Assembly: GCF_003224335.1 (NCBI RefSeq)
Contig: NZ_QKLF01000001.1
Location: 124,001-188,000 of the forward strand
DNA length: 64,000 nucleotides
Source: Curtobacterium sp. MCJR17_055
GTDB lineage: Bacteria > Actinomycetota > Actinomycetes > Actinomycetales > Microbacteriaceae
Direction of reading: 5' to 3'
The translations under genes and the position numbers were made by a program. Positions 44,193-52,035 of this stretch are shown here, piece after piece. How positions within the stretch are numbered: position 1 is the first letter of the stretch; every line of letters begins with the position of its first letter. The notes beneath the pieces are model-generated. The model made no database searches and was not told the origin of the DNA. It was given only the letters and a program-made list of their open reading frames with translations.

Positions 44193-44507
44193 TCAGCCCA
44201 GCAGCAACCGCAGGGCGGCGACGTGCGCCCGGTACGCGCGCCGACCCTCCGGGGTGAGGGCGAGCCACGTCTTGACACGGCCGTTGCCGGTGGGTTTGCT
44301 CACCGTGACGTAGCCGGCCGACTGCAGCACCTTCACCTGTTTGCTCGTCACCGAGTCACTCACACCGAGTGCGTCACGGACGACCGAGAACTCGGCTTCG
44401 TCCAGCGGGTCGAGGAAGGCGCAGATCTGCAGACGGTTCGGGGCATGCACGACCTCGTCGAAGGTCGGAGAGGCGCCGCTCGCCGGCTCGTCGAGCGGGG
44501 AGGCCAT
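44193..44507 (-). CDS. Winged-helix transcriptional regulator (ArsR/MarR-like)
   Basis: A 104-residue winged-helix DNA-binding protein (PF13601-type). The fold shows APNRLQICAFLDPLDEAEFS, the recognition region ALGVSDSVTSKQVKVLQSAGY and a wing VSKPTGNGRVKTWLALTPEG. It is encoded 1 nt overlapped (TGATG) with the membrane protein gene in front. Regulators of this type often repress the small operon that encodes them with a membrane partner; the upstream gap has an inverted repeat GGCAA-N9-TTGCC at 44981-44999 that could be the site. Confidence 0.88.
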   Translation of the reverse strand: MASPLDEPASGASPTFDEVVHAPNRLQICAFLDPLDEAEFSVVRDALGVSDSVTSKQVKVLQSAGYVTVSKPTGNGRVKTWLALTPEGRRAYRAHVAALRLLLG

Positions 44508-44977
44508 CAGGACGCCACCACGTGGCCGCTGCGCAACTCCGACCGCAAGCGCGCGTCGAACCGCCGCCCGAGAGCGACGATCAGGACGAACAGGACCGCG
44601 GCACCCGCCCACACCGGCCAGAGGAGGCCCGTGGCGGCATGGACGACCATGGCGGTCACCACCACGACGACGGCCGACACCCCCATCGCCACCGCCCATC
44701 GGGTAGCGGCGCCTGCCCGGTGTCCGGAGACCCAGACACCGGTCCGGCGACGGTAGACGGAGACGAGGGCGCCGAGTCCGACGAAGAAGGCGATGAGGAC
44801 GCTCATCCGGACGACTGTGCCGCCGAGCGTGTAGCCGACGAGGTAGGCGGCGGTCAGCAGCCCGAGCGTCGGGTGGTACCACCAGGGCGTCACGAGGCGG
44901 TCGGCGACGGAGGCGCGGGTGGCTTCGACGGCAGCGAGCGCTTCACGGGCTCGGGCCAGGTCGTGCTCGTTTTCCAT
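44507..44977 (-). CDS. Four-helix membrane protein cotranscribed with a winged-helix regulator
   Basis: A 156-residue protein with an N-terminal soluble helix (MENEHDLARAREALAAVEAT), then four membrane helices paired as about 39-54/57-73 and 91-112/115-134, and a C-terminal Arg/Ser segment. I do not recognise a named family. Hydrophobic proteins of this shape are commonly paired with PF13601 regulators in Actinobacteria. It is first in a two-gene unit with the regulator. Confidence 0.78.
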   Translation of the reverse strand: MENEHDLARAREALAAVEATRASVADRLVTPWWYHPTLGLLTAAYLVGYTLGGTVVRMSVLIAFFVGLGALVSVYRRRTGVWVSGHRAGAATRWAVAMGVSAVVVVVTAMVVHAATGLLWPVWAGAAVLFVLIVALGRRFDARLRSELRSGHVVAS

Positions 44978-45010
44978 GTCGGCAAGTCAATCATTTGCCA
45001 GCTTGGAAAG

Positions 45011-45550
45011 TCAACGGATCGGCGCCACTGGCGGATCATCGCGGAGGCGTTGGAACATGAGGTGGTCCTGCCACCGGCCTGCGATCTCGAGGTACCGCGG
45101 CGCCAGGCCGTACTGCAGGAAGCCGTTGCGGGCCAGGACCCGCTGCGAGGCGGTGTTGTGGACCAGTGTCTCGGCCTGGACCCGGTGGAGGGCGAGCTCG
45201 TCGAACGCGTGGCCGAGCGCCGCCGCCACAGCCCGGGTGGCCAGCCCGCGTCCGGTTCGGTCCTCCGACAGCCAGTACCCCATCGCGCACGACCGGAAGG
45301 GTCCCCGCACGATGCCGCTCAACGTCAGCCGGCCAGCGACCCCGCCGTCGTCATCGAGGATCACGAACGGAGCGGCTTCGCCCCGCTGATGTCGGTCGAG
45401 CACGAGCGCGATGTCCGAGCGCTGGCCCTCGACGGTTTCGTGGCCGTCGGCCCGGAGCGGGCTCCACGGTGCCAGGAACTCCCGGTTGCGGACGAGCAGG
45501 TCAGCCAGCGCCGGGCTGTCCTCCGACGTGACCAGGCGGATCGGGCTCAA
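45011..45550 (-). CDS. GNAT N-acetyltransferase, RimJ/RimL type
   Basis: Acetyl-CoA-dependent acetyltransferase; the substrate is unknown, but RimJ/L relatives act on protein N-termini. The 179-residue protein has the typical PIRLVTSEDSPALADLLVRN start, FLAPWSPL, motif A in YWLSEDRTGRGLATRAVAAAL with the acetyl-CoA loop, ALHRVQAETLVHNTASQRVL and GFLQYGLAPRYL. The start is TTG 45550, which overlaps the stop of the upstream GNAT gene by 4 nt (TTGA), so the two are coupled. Confidence 0.9.
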   Translation of the reverse strand: MSPIRLVTSEDSPALADLLVRNREFLAPWSPLRADGHETVEGQRSDIALVLDRHQRGEAAPFVILDDDGGVAGRLTLSGIVRGPFRSCAMGYWLSEDRTGRGLATRAVAAALGHAFDELALHRVQAETLVHNTASQRVLARNGFLQYGLAPRYLEIAGRWQDHLMFQRLRDDPPVAPIR

Positions 45551-46089
45551 CGGGGGCTGCTTCCCGGACGGCCGACCTGTCCGAGTGCTCGGACCATCTC
45601 CAGCGTCACGCCGTCGGTGAAGCCCACCGGTCGAGTCCGGCCCGTCTCGACGAACCCGTGGCGGGAGTAGAAGCGCCGCGCCGGCGTCCCGTGCTCGTAC
45701 ACGTACGACCTGAGGTGGTCCGCGCGGCGGCCCGCCCAGTCCACGATGCCCCCGAGCAGGGCGTCGGCGACGCCGTGCGTCCGGCCGCGGAACGCCGGCG
45801 ACACGAAGACGCCGGTCAGGACCGGGTCGGAACCGTCCTCGTCCCCGATCTGGGCGCTCATCATCCCGATCCACCGGCCGGACAGGTCGTCGACCGCGGC
45901 GATGCTGGTCGTGTCGATCCCCTGGCCGCGCCGAGCGCGGAGACGCCAGTCGTCCTCCGTCATGCCGCGGGTCGTCTCGAGGGTCGCCCCGTACGAGATC
46001 GGGTTGTCGGTCGCGTTCTCGATCCGGAGCTCGCGGACCAGTGGCCAGTCGTCCTCGACGGTCCGGCGGATGGTGAACGCGGTGCCCAT
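45547..46089 (-). CDS. GNAT N-acetyltransferase
   Basis: A 180-residue acetyltransferase of unknown substrate. It has the GNAT fold: FTIRRTVEDDWPLVRELRI, TGVFVSPAFRGRTHGVADALL with the acetyl-CoA-binding pattern, then HLRSYVYEHGTPARRFYSRHGF and the end segment with LEMVRALG. ATG 46089 is the first sensible start. It forms a two-gene unit with the RimJ-like gene behind it. Confidence 0.92.
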   Translation of the reverse strand: MGTAFTIRRTVEDDWPLVRELRIENATDNPISYGATLETTRGMTEDDWRLRARRGQGIDTTSIAAVDDLSGRWIGMMSAQIGDEDGSDPVLTGVFVSPAFRGRTHGVADALLGGIVDWAGRRADHLRSYVYEHGTPARRFYSRHGFVETGRTRPVGFTDGVTLEMVRALGQVGRPGSSPR

Positions 46090-46149
46090 GCGAGCGACGG
46101 TACCGGTGCCGCCGCCACCTCACGAGCCGCTCGTTGCGCGCGCGCCGCT

Positions 46150-46767
46150 TCAGTCGGTGACGTCGAGGGGGATCTCCGGCTCGCGGAGCGGTAGGCCCAA
46201 CTCCCGCGCGGTCTTGACGTACGCCCGGTAGACCGCCGCGTACCGCTCCCGTGCCCGATCAGCCTGCTCCTGCATGAAGGGGCGCTCGACGTACGTCTCG
46301 TACCCGATCGTCCGACGTCGGTCGGCCTCGGTCGTGACGGCGACGCTCCACCGCCACACGTCGGCTGGGCTGGCGTCCGCCGGCGCTGCGGCGAGCACCA
46401 CGGCCGGGACGGGCACGACAGCCCTGGCGGCGCTCCGCGGTCCGCCCGAGGTGACCACGAACGCGGTCCCGATGCAGACCCAGACCCCGATGATCGCCCC
46501 ACCCGCTCCGAACGTCGTCGCGCGGAGGGACGGGCCCGCCACCAGGACGCCGATCCCGAGACCCACCGCCGCCGCCAGTGCGACGGTCGCGACTGCGAGC
46601 AGCGTCCGTCTCCACACCGCTCGTCGTGCTCGTCGGCGCACGGCAACGGGGTCGTACCGCTCCCGCCACCGCCGCAACGTCGTGACACCGGGGCCGTCGC
46701 GGTCCACGTACACCTCCCCGTCGGGAGCGACGAAGACGCCCGAGCCGGGCGAGCGTGGGTCGATCAC
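46150..46767 (-). CDS. Two-helix membrane protein, function unknown
   Basis: A 205-residue protein I cannot assign. A soluble N-terminus (about 50 residues with many Arg) is followed by two membrane helices at about 55-75 and 84-106 and a soluble C-terminal part of about 90 residues with a charged helix EQADRARERYAAVYRAYVKTARELGL. The start is GTG 46767. No related gene in the window helps with function. Confidence 0.75.
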   Translation of the reverse strand: MIDPRSPGSGVFVAPDGEVYVDRDGPGVTTLRRWRERYDPVAVRRRARRAVWRRTLLAVATVALAAAVGLGIGVLVAGPSLRATTFGAGGAIIGVWVCIGTAFVVTSGGPRSAARAVVPVPAVVLAAAPADASPADVWRWSVAVTTEADRRRTIGYETYVERPFMQEQADRARERYAAVYRAYVKTARELGLPLREPEIPLDVTD

Positions 46768-46859
46768 AGACCCAGCGTCCCATCACTCGTCACCGGGCGT
46801 GCGGAAGTCCGGTGGCCCAACGAGGGGCCTCCGCCAGCCGGCCCATTCATGGAGGAGGG

Positions 46860-47243
46860 TCAGGAGACCGCAGGCCGCGGCGTCCGCCGCCACGCCAGCA
46901 GCGACCGCCACCGGGGCACTTCGGTGACCACGACGGTTCCGCACAGTGCGGTGACGACGACGGCCAGCCAGGACGGCCAGATCACCCACGCGGCGACGGT
47001 CGCGCCGACGAGGTGCGCCAGGACCGACACGATCGTGACGATGCCGTGCGACGCGATCGGTGCATCGCCTCCCGGCCTGTCACCGGGCGTCGAGAACACG
47101 GCGGGCGGGACGAGCAGCAGGAGCACGGCCCCGATCGCGAGCGGGATCGAGTGCGGCCAGAGTACCCACGGTACGGCCACCCAGGCGACGAGTTCCGCGC
47201 CGGCGCGGAGGCCGCCGCGGACGGGGTCGTGTCCGACGCTCAT
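46860..47243 (-). CDS. Small membrane protein coupled to a TetR/hydrolase operon
   Basis: A 127-residue protein with four hydrophobic segments (about 13-29, 32-49, 66-92 and 88-107) and a basic end (RRTPRPAVS). It contains the repeated WVxWP-like phrases WVLWPHS and WVIWPSW. I do not recognise a family beyond small integral membrane proteins of the DUF2568/YrdB-like shape. ATG 47243 overlaps the stop of the TetR gene (ATGA), so it is the third gene of the hydrolase-tetR unit. Confidence 0.78.
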   Translation of the reverse strand: MSVGHDPVRGGLRAGAELVAWVAVPWVLWPHSIPLAIGAVLLLLVPPAVFSTPGDRPGGDAPIASHGIVTIVSVLAHLVGATVAAWVIWPSWLAVVVTALCGTVVVTEVPRWRSLLAWRRTPRPAVS

Positions 47244-47809
47244 CGTGGGCCGGCGCGCAGGCCGCGGTCGAGGAAGTCGATCATCCAGGCGAAGCTCTCG
47301 TCGACGTCGGTCCCCATCTGGAATCCGTCGGAGACCTCGAGCGTCGCGAAGCCGTGCAGCACGCTGCGGAGCATCCGGAGCGCGTGGACCTCGTCCGCCG
47401 GGTCGAGGCCGTAGTCGCGGAGGACGGCGGAGAACGACGACAGCGTCCGGTCGAGTGCGAGGGTGAGCGGGTCGTCAGCGTCCGCGGGACGGGCACCGGT
47501 CGTGGCCGCGTAGCGACCGGGGTGCTCACGCACGTACCGGCGGACCGCACCGGCGGCGGCGGCCAGGGCGTCCCTCCCGGCCCGCCCCTGCGTCGCGTCC
47601 CGCAGCGCTTCGCTGAGTTCCGCGACCGCGACGACCGCGATCCGTCGGGTGAGGTCGGTGAGACCGTCGACGTGCTTGTAGAGCGACGGCGCCTTGACGC
47701 CGAGCCGTTCTGCGACGGTGCTCATGCTCACCTGCGCGAGCCCGTTCTCGTCGGCGAGCGCGGCGGCGGCCTCGGTGACGACCGTCGCGTCGAGTCCGGC
47801 CCTAGGCAC
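47240..47809 (-). CDS. TetR-family regulator with WHG-type C-terminal domain
   Basis: A 189-residue repressor, likely autoregulatory for its operon. The helix-turn-helix (LADENGLAQVSMSTVAERLGVKAPSLYKHV in pattern) lies at about 18-50, and the C-terminal domain shows EHPGRYAATT and LRSVLHGFATLE, typical for WHG-domain TetR proteins. ATG 47809 overlaps the end of the hydrolase gene by 8 nt. A nested dyad at the operon promoter (48674-48710) is the probable binding site. Confidence 0.92.
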   Translation of the reverse strand: MPRAGLDATVVTEAAAALADENGLAQVSMSTVAERLGVKAPSLYKHVDGLTDLTRRIAVVAVAELSEALRDATQGRAGRDALAAAAGAVRRYVREHPGRYAATTGARPADADDPLTLALDRTLSSFSAVLRDYGLDPADEVHALRMLRSVLHGFATLEVSDGFQMGTDVDESFAWMIDFLDRGLRAGPR

Positions 47810-48662
47810 GATCGCCCCCGATCGGCAGCGCGGCGAGGGTGCGGCCGAGAAACGGGAGCAGGAGCGCCAGGACCTCGGCCGGGGTCTCGGTGTGCGGGTA
47901 GTGCCCGGCTCCCTCGATCACGGCGAGCTCGCCGAGACCGGACGGCAGGTCGGCGAGGACCCGGCGTCCCTCGGCGGCGGGGTCGGCCCAGTCCGGGTCG
48001 GCGCTGCCCTCGATGACGAGGACCGGGCAGCGGACGTCGGCGAGCCGGGCGCCGGCGTCGGTCGGCGAGGTCTTCGTCATGGCGCGGAGGACGGCCATGC
48101 GCTCGGGCTGCCGGAGCGTGTCCTCGATACGGCGACGCTCGTCCGTCCAGTCGGCGGGCTTGGTGGGCACGGCGATGTCGAGGTAGGCGAGCCAACCCGG
48201 CAGGCTGCCGGTCGTCATGACCGTGAGGAGTCGGAACGTCCCGGCACGGTGCTGGTTGCGGTTGCGGAGGAACCCGCCGAGGTCGAACGACTGTGCGCGG
48301 GTGAAGGGAGCCAGCTCGACGATGCCGGCGACGACGTCGGGTGCGTCCGCGGCCGCGATGGTCGCGGCACCGCCGCTGATCGACTGCCCGACGATGACGG
48401 CGGGGCCGCCGAGGTGCCGCACGACGGCCACGAGGTCCGCGGCGATGTCGGCGCGCTCGTAGCCGGACCAGCCGGTGCTCGAGTCCCCGCAGCCGCGGAT
48501 GTCGACGTTCGCGACCCGGTAGCCGGCGGCGACGAGCTCCGGGACGAGGAACCGGTACGAGTGGCGGCTGTCACCCATGCCGTGTGCGAGGACGACGAGC
48601 GGACCGGTGCCGCTGACGTCGACGGCGATGGTGCCGCCGTCGAGTTCGATGTGTTCGAGCAT
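47802..48662 (-). CDS. Alpha/beta hydrolase
   Basis: A 286-residue soluble alpha/beta-hydrolase-fold enzyme of unknown substrate. The oxyanion segment is LAHGMGDSRHSYRFLVPEL, the nucleophile elbow GQSISGG (Ser), the acid region VLVIEGSADPDWAD and the catalytic His in IEGAGHYPHTETP. ATG 48662 has a strong AGGAGG site; an earlier ATG ten codons upstream lies inside the operator. It is the first gene of a hydrolase-tetR-membrane protein unit, so the repressor probably senses the enzyme's substrate or a related compound. Confidence 0.93.
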   Translation of the reverse strand: MLEHIELDGGTIAVDVSGTGPLVVLAHGMGDSRHSYRFLVPELVAAGYRVANVDIRGCGDSSTGWSGYERADIAADLVAVVRHLGGPAVIVGQSISGGAATIAAADAPDVVAGIVELAPFTRAQSFDLGGFLRNRNQHRAGTFRLLTVMTTGSLPGWLAYLDIAVPTKPADWTDERRRIEDTLRQPERMAVLRAMTKTSPTDAGARLADVRCPVLVIEGSADPDWADPAAEGRRVLADLPSGLGELAVIEGAGHYPHTETPAEVLALLLPFLGRTLAALPIGGDRA

Positions 48663-48673
48663 GAGCGCCTCCT

Positions 48674-48710
48674 GGCTACGAGTGTTAGCCATAAGCTAAT
48701 CCCCGTAGCC
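48674..48710. promoter_or_regulatory. Nested dyad operator of the hydrolase-tetR operon
   Basis: Outer arms GGCTACG (48674-48680) and CGTAGCC (48704-48710) and inner arms TTAGC (48685-48689) and GCTAA (48695-48699) are all centred on 48692, giving a 37-bp symmetric site. It overlaps the -10 element and covers the region from promoter to ribosome site. Confidence 0.75.
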
Positions 48711-48722
48711 AGGACGTGTCAA
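48693..48722 (-). promoter_or_regulatory. Promoter of the hydrolase-tetR operon
   Basis: A perfect TTGACA -35 (48717-48722) is followed after 18 nt by TAGCTT (48693-48698) on the minus strand. The nested dyad overlaps the -10, so a bound TetR protein would block RNA polymerase. Confidence 0.75.
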
Positions 48723-48729
48723 CACCCGG

Positions 48730-51700
48730 TCAGGACGGACTCCCGTCGGCGGCGATGCACTGCAGCTGCGTCAGCGTGACGGGCGTCACGGCCTCGAACG
48801 AGAGCGTCCCCGCGCTGACCCCGCCGGCGAACGGGAACACCCGTGTCTGCCCGGCCCACACGAACTCCTCGTCCTGCGCGTCGAGCTGATGGACCACGCG
48901 CTCGTCGGCGTCCCGCAGCACGATCCGCCACGATGCCGTCCCCGCCGCGGCCGCGGTCACCGTGACGAGCGATGCCGCCGCGACCGTGACCGGCACCACG
49001 ACGCTCTCCCCCGCGGCGAGTGCCACCTGGGTCAGCCCGGTGTCGTCCGTGAGCGGTGAGGCCCCGACCGGCAGGACGTCGTCCGGGGTGTCCCGGTACC
49101 CGTGCTGCTCGGACGCCGAGGTCGGGCGCGTGTCCGCAGCCCACCCGACCGGCGTCTCCGACAGCGCGACGACGATCCGCGACGCCCCGACCACCACCGC
49201 GTGCGGGATGCTGATGGACCCCCACGGCTCGTCGTCGACCGTGACGGCGCCGATGAACCGGCCGGTACCGGTGGTCTCGATGACGGTGGGCGAACCACTC
49301 CCCGGCGGACGCAGCACCGTCCGCCGGACCGACGGCGGCACGAGCACGTAGGTGCCGGTCGACGGCGCCAACGGGTACAGCCCGATCGTCGCGAACACGT
49401 ACCAGGCGCTCATCTCGCCGTTGTCCTCGTCGCCGGGGTACCCCTGGCCGAGGTCGGAGCCGACGAACAGCCGGTCGAGGCACTCGCGGACGATGCGGTG
49501 TGCGTCGTCGTGCCGGCCGGTGAACATGGGGAAGAACGGGATGTGGTGCGCGGGCTGGTTCGACAGTCCGAGCATGCCCATGCGGATGTCGCGGGCCTCG
49601 GTCATCTCGTGGATCGCGAACCCGTACGAGCCGGAGCGATCGGTGCCGCCCGTCTCGCGGCGCTCGGAGAAGCGGGCGAACGCCTCGTCGAACGCCGTCG
49701 GGCCGCCGTGCAGGTCGACGATGCCGGCACCGTCGTGCGGGGCGGTGAACATCGTGCCCCACGCGTTCGTCTCGGTGTAGTCGCTCCCCCACACGTCGGG
49801 GTCGAAGCCGCCGTCGGGGTCGGAGTCGTCCCGCCACGAACCGTCCGGTGCGCGACCGATGAAGAACCCGCGCTCCCGGTCGAAGACGTTCTGGTACTGC
49901 AGCGACCGACGGGCGAACCACTCGTGCTCGGCCCGGTACCGTGCTTCTCCGGCCGCGTCTCCGGCAGCCGCGGCACGCTCCGCCATCACCCGCGCCAGGA
50001 CGGCGACACCCCAGTCGTTGATGGCCGCGTCGAGCGTCCACGACATCCCCTCGCCGGTCGCCGTGTCGACGTACCCGCGGAACAGGCCCGGGAGGCTCCC
50101 CTTCCGTCCGACCCGTCGGTCGCGCGCGGGGACGGTCGCGTTCCGCACCGCCGACCGGTAGGCCTGCTCGACGTCGAACCCGTCGACGCCCTTGGCCACG
50201 AGGTCGGCGAAGACCGTGTCGCTCGTGGTGCCGGTCATGACGTCCTCGGCGCCGGGGGCACTCCAGCGCGGGGTCCAGCCGCCGTCGGTGAAGTGTCCGA
50301 CGACGCCATCGGCGAGGTCGGCCGCCGTGTCCGGGGTGAGGAGCGCGAGCAGCGGCCAGGCAGTGCGGTAGGTGTCCCAGAACCCGTTCGTCGTGGTGAG
50401 CGGCCCGTCGACGACCTCGGGACCGGGCTCGTCCCGGATCGGCTCGGACAGGACGTCGCCGTACGGGGAACGGTGGCGCGGTGTCCCGTCCAGGGCGGTC
50501 TCCCCCGCGAGCGTCGGGTAGAGGAACACCCGGTACAGCCCGGAGTACAGCGAGACGAGCTGGTCGTCGGTGGCACCCTCGACCTGGAGCACGTCGAGTT
50601 CGGCGACCCACCGGTCCTCGGCCTGCTCGCGCATCGCGGTGAAGTCGCCCGCTGCACGCAGGTTCGCGACGGCGTCCTCGGCGGAGACGGTGGAGATGCC
50701 GAGCAGCACGTCGGTGTCCCCGGTGACCTCGACCCACCCGCGGAGCTCCCCGTCGACGACGGTGGTGTGCTCGGCGACCGCGTTGATGATCCGGACGTGG
50801 ACGTGGTGCGGCGGGGTCTCGGGGCGGTCGTCGAGCAGGGCGTCGACGACCACCGCACCGTCCTCGAGCCGGACCGAACACGAGCGGAGCACCCCGTGAT
50901 GGTCGAGCACGACGCTGCGGACACCGGTGAACCGCCAGGCCAGGGCGAACTCCCCCGCGGTCATCTCCGCGGTGACGCCCTCGTCGAGGCCGACCCGGTA
51001 CCGGTGTGGTCCGTCGAGCTCGTCGACGTGGTCGAACCCGAGCGCGCGGGCGGTCCGGTCGACGTCGGGCTCGGCGAGCGGGGAGGGCATGACCTGGAAC
51101 ACCCCGCGGTCGGCCATCCACGGCGAGGGCAGGTGGCTCGTCGCGAACGCCTGGATCGCCGGGCGGTTGTCGCTCGGGCGGTTGTGCTCCTGGTAGGCGT
51201 ACGGCCACCGGCTGTCGGACGCGTTCGTCATCGGCAGGCCGAACACCCCGCCGTGCGGGAGTCCGACGAGCGGGGCGTTGTTCCCGCGCGAGAACGTGCC
51301 CGACGAGTGCGTGCCCCGGGTGGTGCGGACGGAGTCGAGCGGGCGACCGCCGGGAGGCACGGCACCGGTCCCGGGGCCGGCCGGCTCGATCCGGACGTCG
51401 TCGAGCCAACCGCGCACGGTGCGGCCGGATGCGGCCGACGCCGCGTCTGCGGCCGGCCCGGCGTCGGCCCGGACCGCCCTGTCCACCGCCGGATCCGGCC
51501 CGTCACCGGACGGGAGCCCGTCTGCACGGCCGAGTCGGGCCTCCAGGCGGTCCACGACCTTGCCGGCGACCGCCGACAGGTCGACTCTCCGCCGGTTCCA
51601 CTGGTCGACCCACTGCTTGCGGGCGTCGTCCTGCGCCTCCGGTGTGACGGCGTCCCCGTACTGGTCGCGGGCGAGAGCGTCACCGACGCCGTCACTGAGC

Positions 51701-52020
51701 CGGGTGCCGTCGGTGAAGACGACGTCGAGTGCGAACGCCGTGGCGGCCCAGAACCGGTCGAGGTCCGAGACCCCCGGTTCGGTCTGCCCCTCGGGCAGCG
51801 ACCGCTCCGGGAACCAGACCCAGGTCAGGACGTCGGTGGGCCCGACCTCCCGTCCGGCGAACCCGGGGACGACCTGCACGGTCCCCCTCGGGTCGGTCTG
51901 TTCGATCAGGGTCGCCTGCTGGGCGACCAACCCGACTCCGTTCCGGGCCGCGACCGCGGTCACGGGACCGGTGTTCGTCGGGCTGTCGGTGGTCGGGCCG
52001 CCACGGCGCTCGTCACTCAT
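48730..52020 (-). CDS. GH92 alpha-mannosidase (probable alpha-1,2), no signal peptide
   Basis: Exo-acting, calcium-dependent alpha-mannosidase expected to trim outer mannoses of high-mannose N-glycans. The 1096-residue protein has an N-terminal beta domain, GGVFGLPMTNASDSRWPYAYQ, the helical catalytic domain with TNGFWDTYRTAWPLLALL and SWTLDAAINDWGVAVLA, SNQPAHHIPF, and the GH92 signature GYPGDEDNGEMSAWYVF. No secretion signal is seen at MSDERRGGPT, so it probably acts in the cytoplasm. A C-terminal beta-sandwich extension of about 130 residues follows the canonical domain. It is 15 nt behind the EndoH-like gene. Confidence 0.94.
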   Translation of the reverse strand: MSDERRGGPTTDSPTNTGPVTAVAARNGVGLVAQQATLIEQTDPRGTVQVVPGFAGREVGPTDVLTWVWFPERSLPEGQTEPGVSDLDRFWAATAFALDVVFTDGTRLSDGVGDALARDQYGDAVTPEAQDDARKQWVDQWNRRRVDLSAVAGKVVDRLEARLGRADGLPSGDGPDPAVDRAVRADAGPAADAASAASGRTVRGWLDDVRIEPAGPGTGAVPPGGRPLDSVRTTRGTHSSGTFSRGNNAPLVGLPHGGVFGLPMTNASDSRWPYAYQEHNRPSDNRPAIQAFATSHLPSPWMADRGVFQVMPSPLAEPDVDRTARALGFDHVDELDGPHRYRVGLDEGVTAEMTAGEFALAWRFTGVRSVVLDHHGVLRSCSVRLEDGAVVVDALLDDRPETPPHHVHVRIINAVAEHTTVVDGELRGWVEVTGDTDVLLGISTVSAEDAVANLRAAGDFTAMREQAEDRWVAELDVLQVEGATDDQLVSLYSGLYRVFLYPTLAGETALDGTPRHRSPYGDVLSEPIRDEPGPEVVDGPLTTTNGFWDTYRTAWPLLALLTPDTAADLADGVVGHFTDGGWTPRWSAPGAEDVMTGTTSDTVFADLVAKGVDGFDVEQAYRSAVRNATVPARDRRVGRKGSLPGLFRGYVDTATGEGMSWTLDAAINDWGVAVLARVMAERAAAAGDAAGEARYRAEHEWFARRSLQYQNVFDRERGFFIGRAPDGSWRDDSDPDGGFDPDVWGSDYTETNAWGTMFTAPHDGAGIVDLHGGPTAFDEAFARFSERRETGGTDRSGSYGFAIHEMTEARDIRMGMLGLSNQPAHHIPFFPMFTGRHDDAHRIVRECLDRLFVGSDLGQGYPGDEDNGEMSAWYVFATIGLYPLAPSTGTYVLVPPSVRRTVLRPPGSGSPTVIETTGTGRFIGAVTVDDEPWGSISIPHAVVVGASRIVVALSETPVGWAADTRPTSASEQHGYRDTPDDVLPVGASPLTDDTGLTQVALAAGESVVVPVTVAAASLVTVTAAAAGTASWRIVLRDADERVVHQLDAQDEEFVWAGQTRVFPFAGGVSAGTLSFEAVTPVTLTQLQCIAADGSPS

Positions 52021-52035
52021 GGATCGGTCGTTCCC

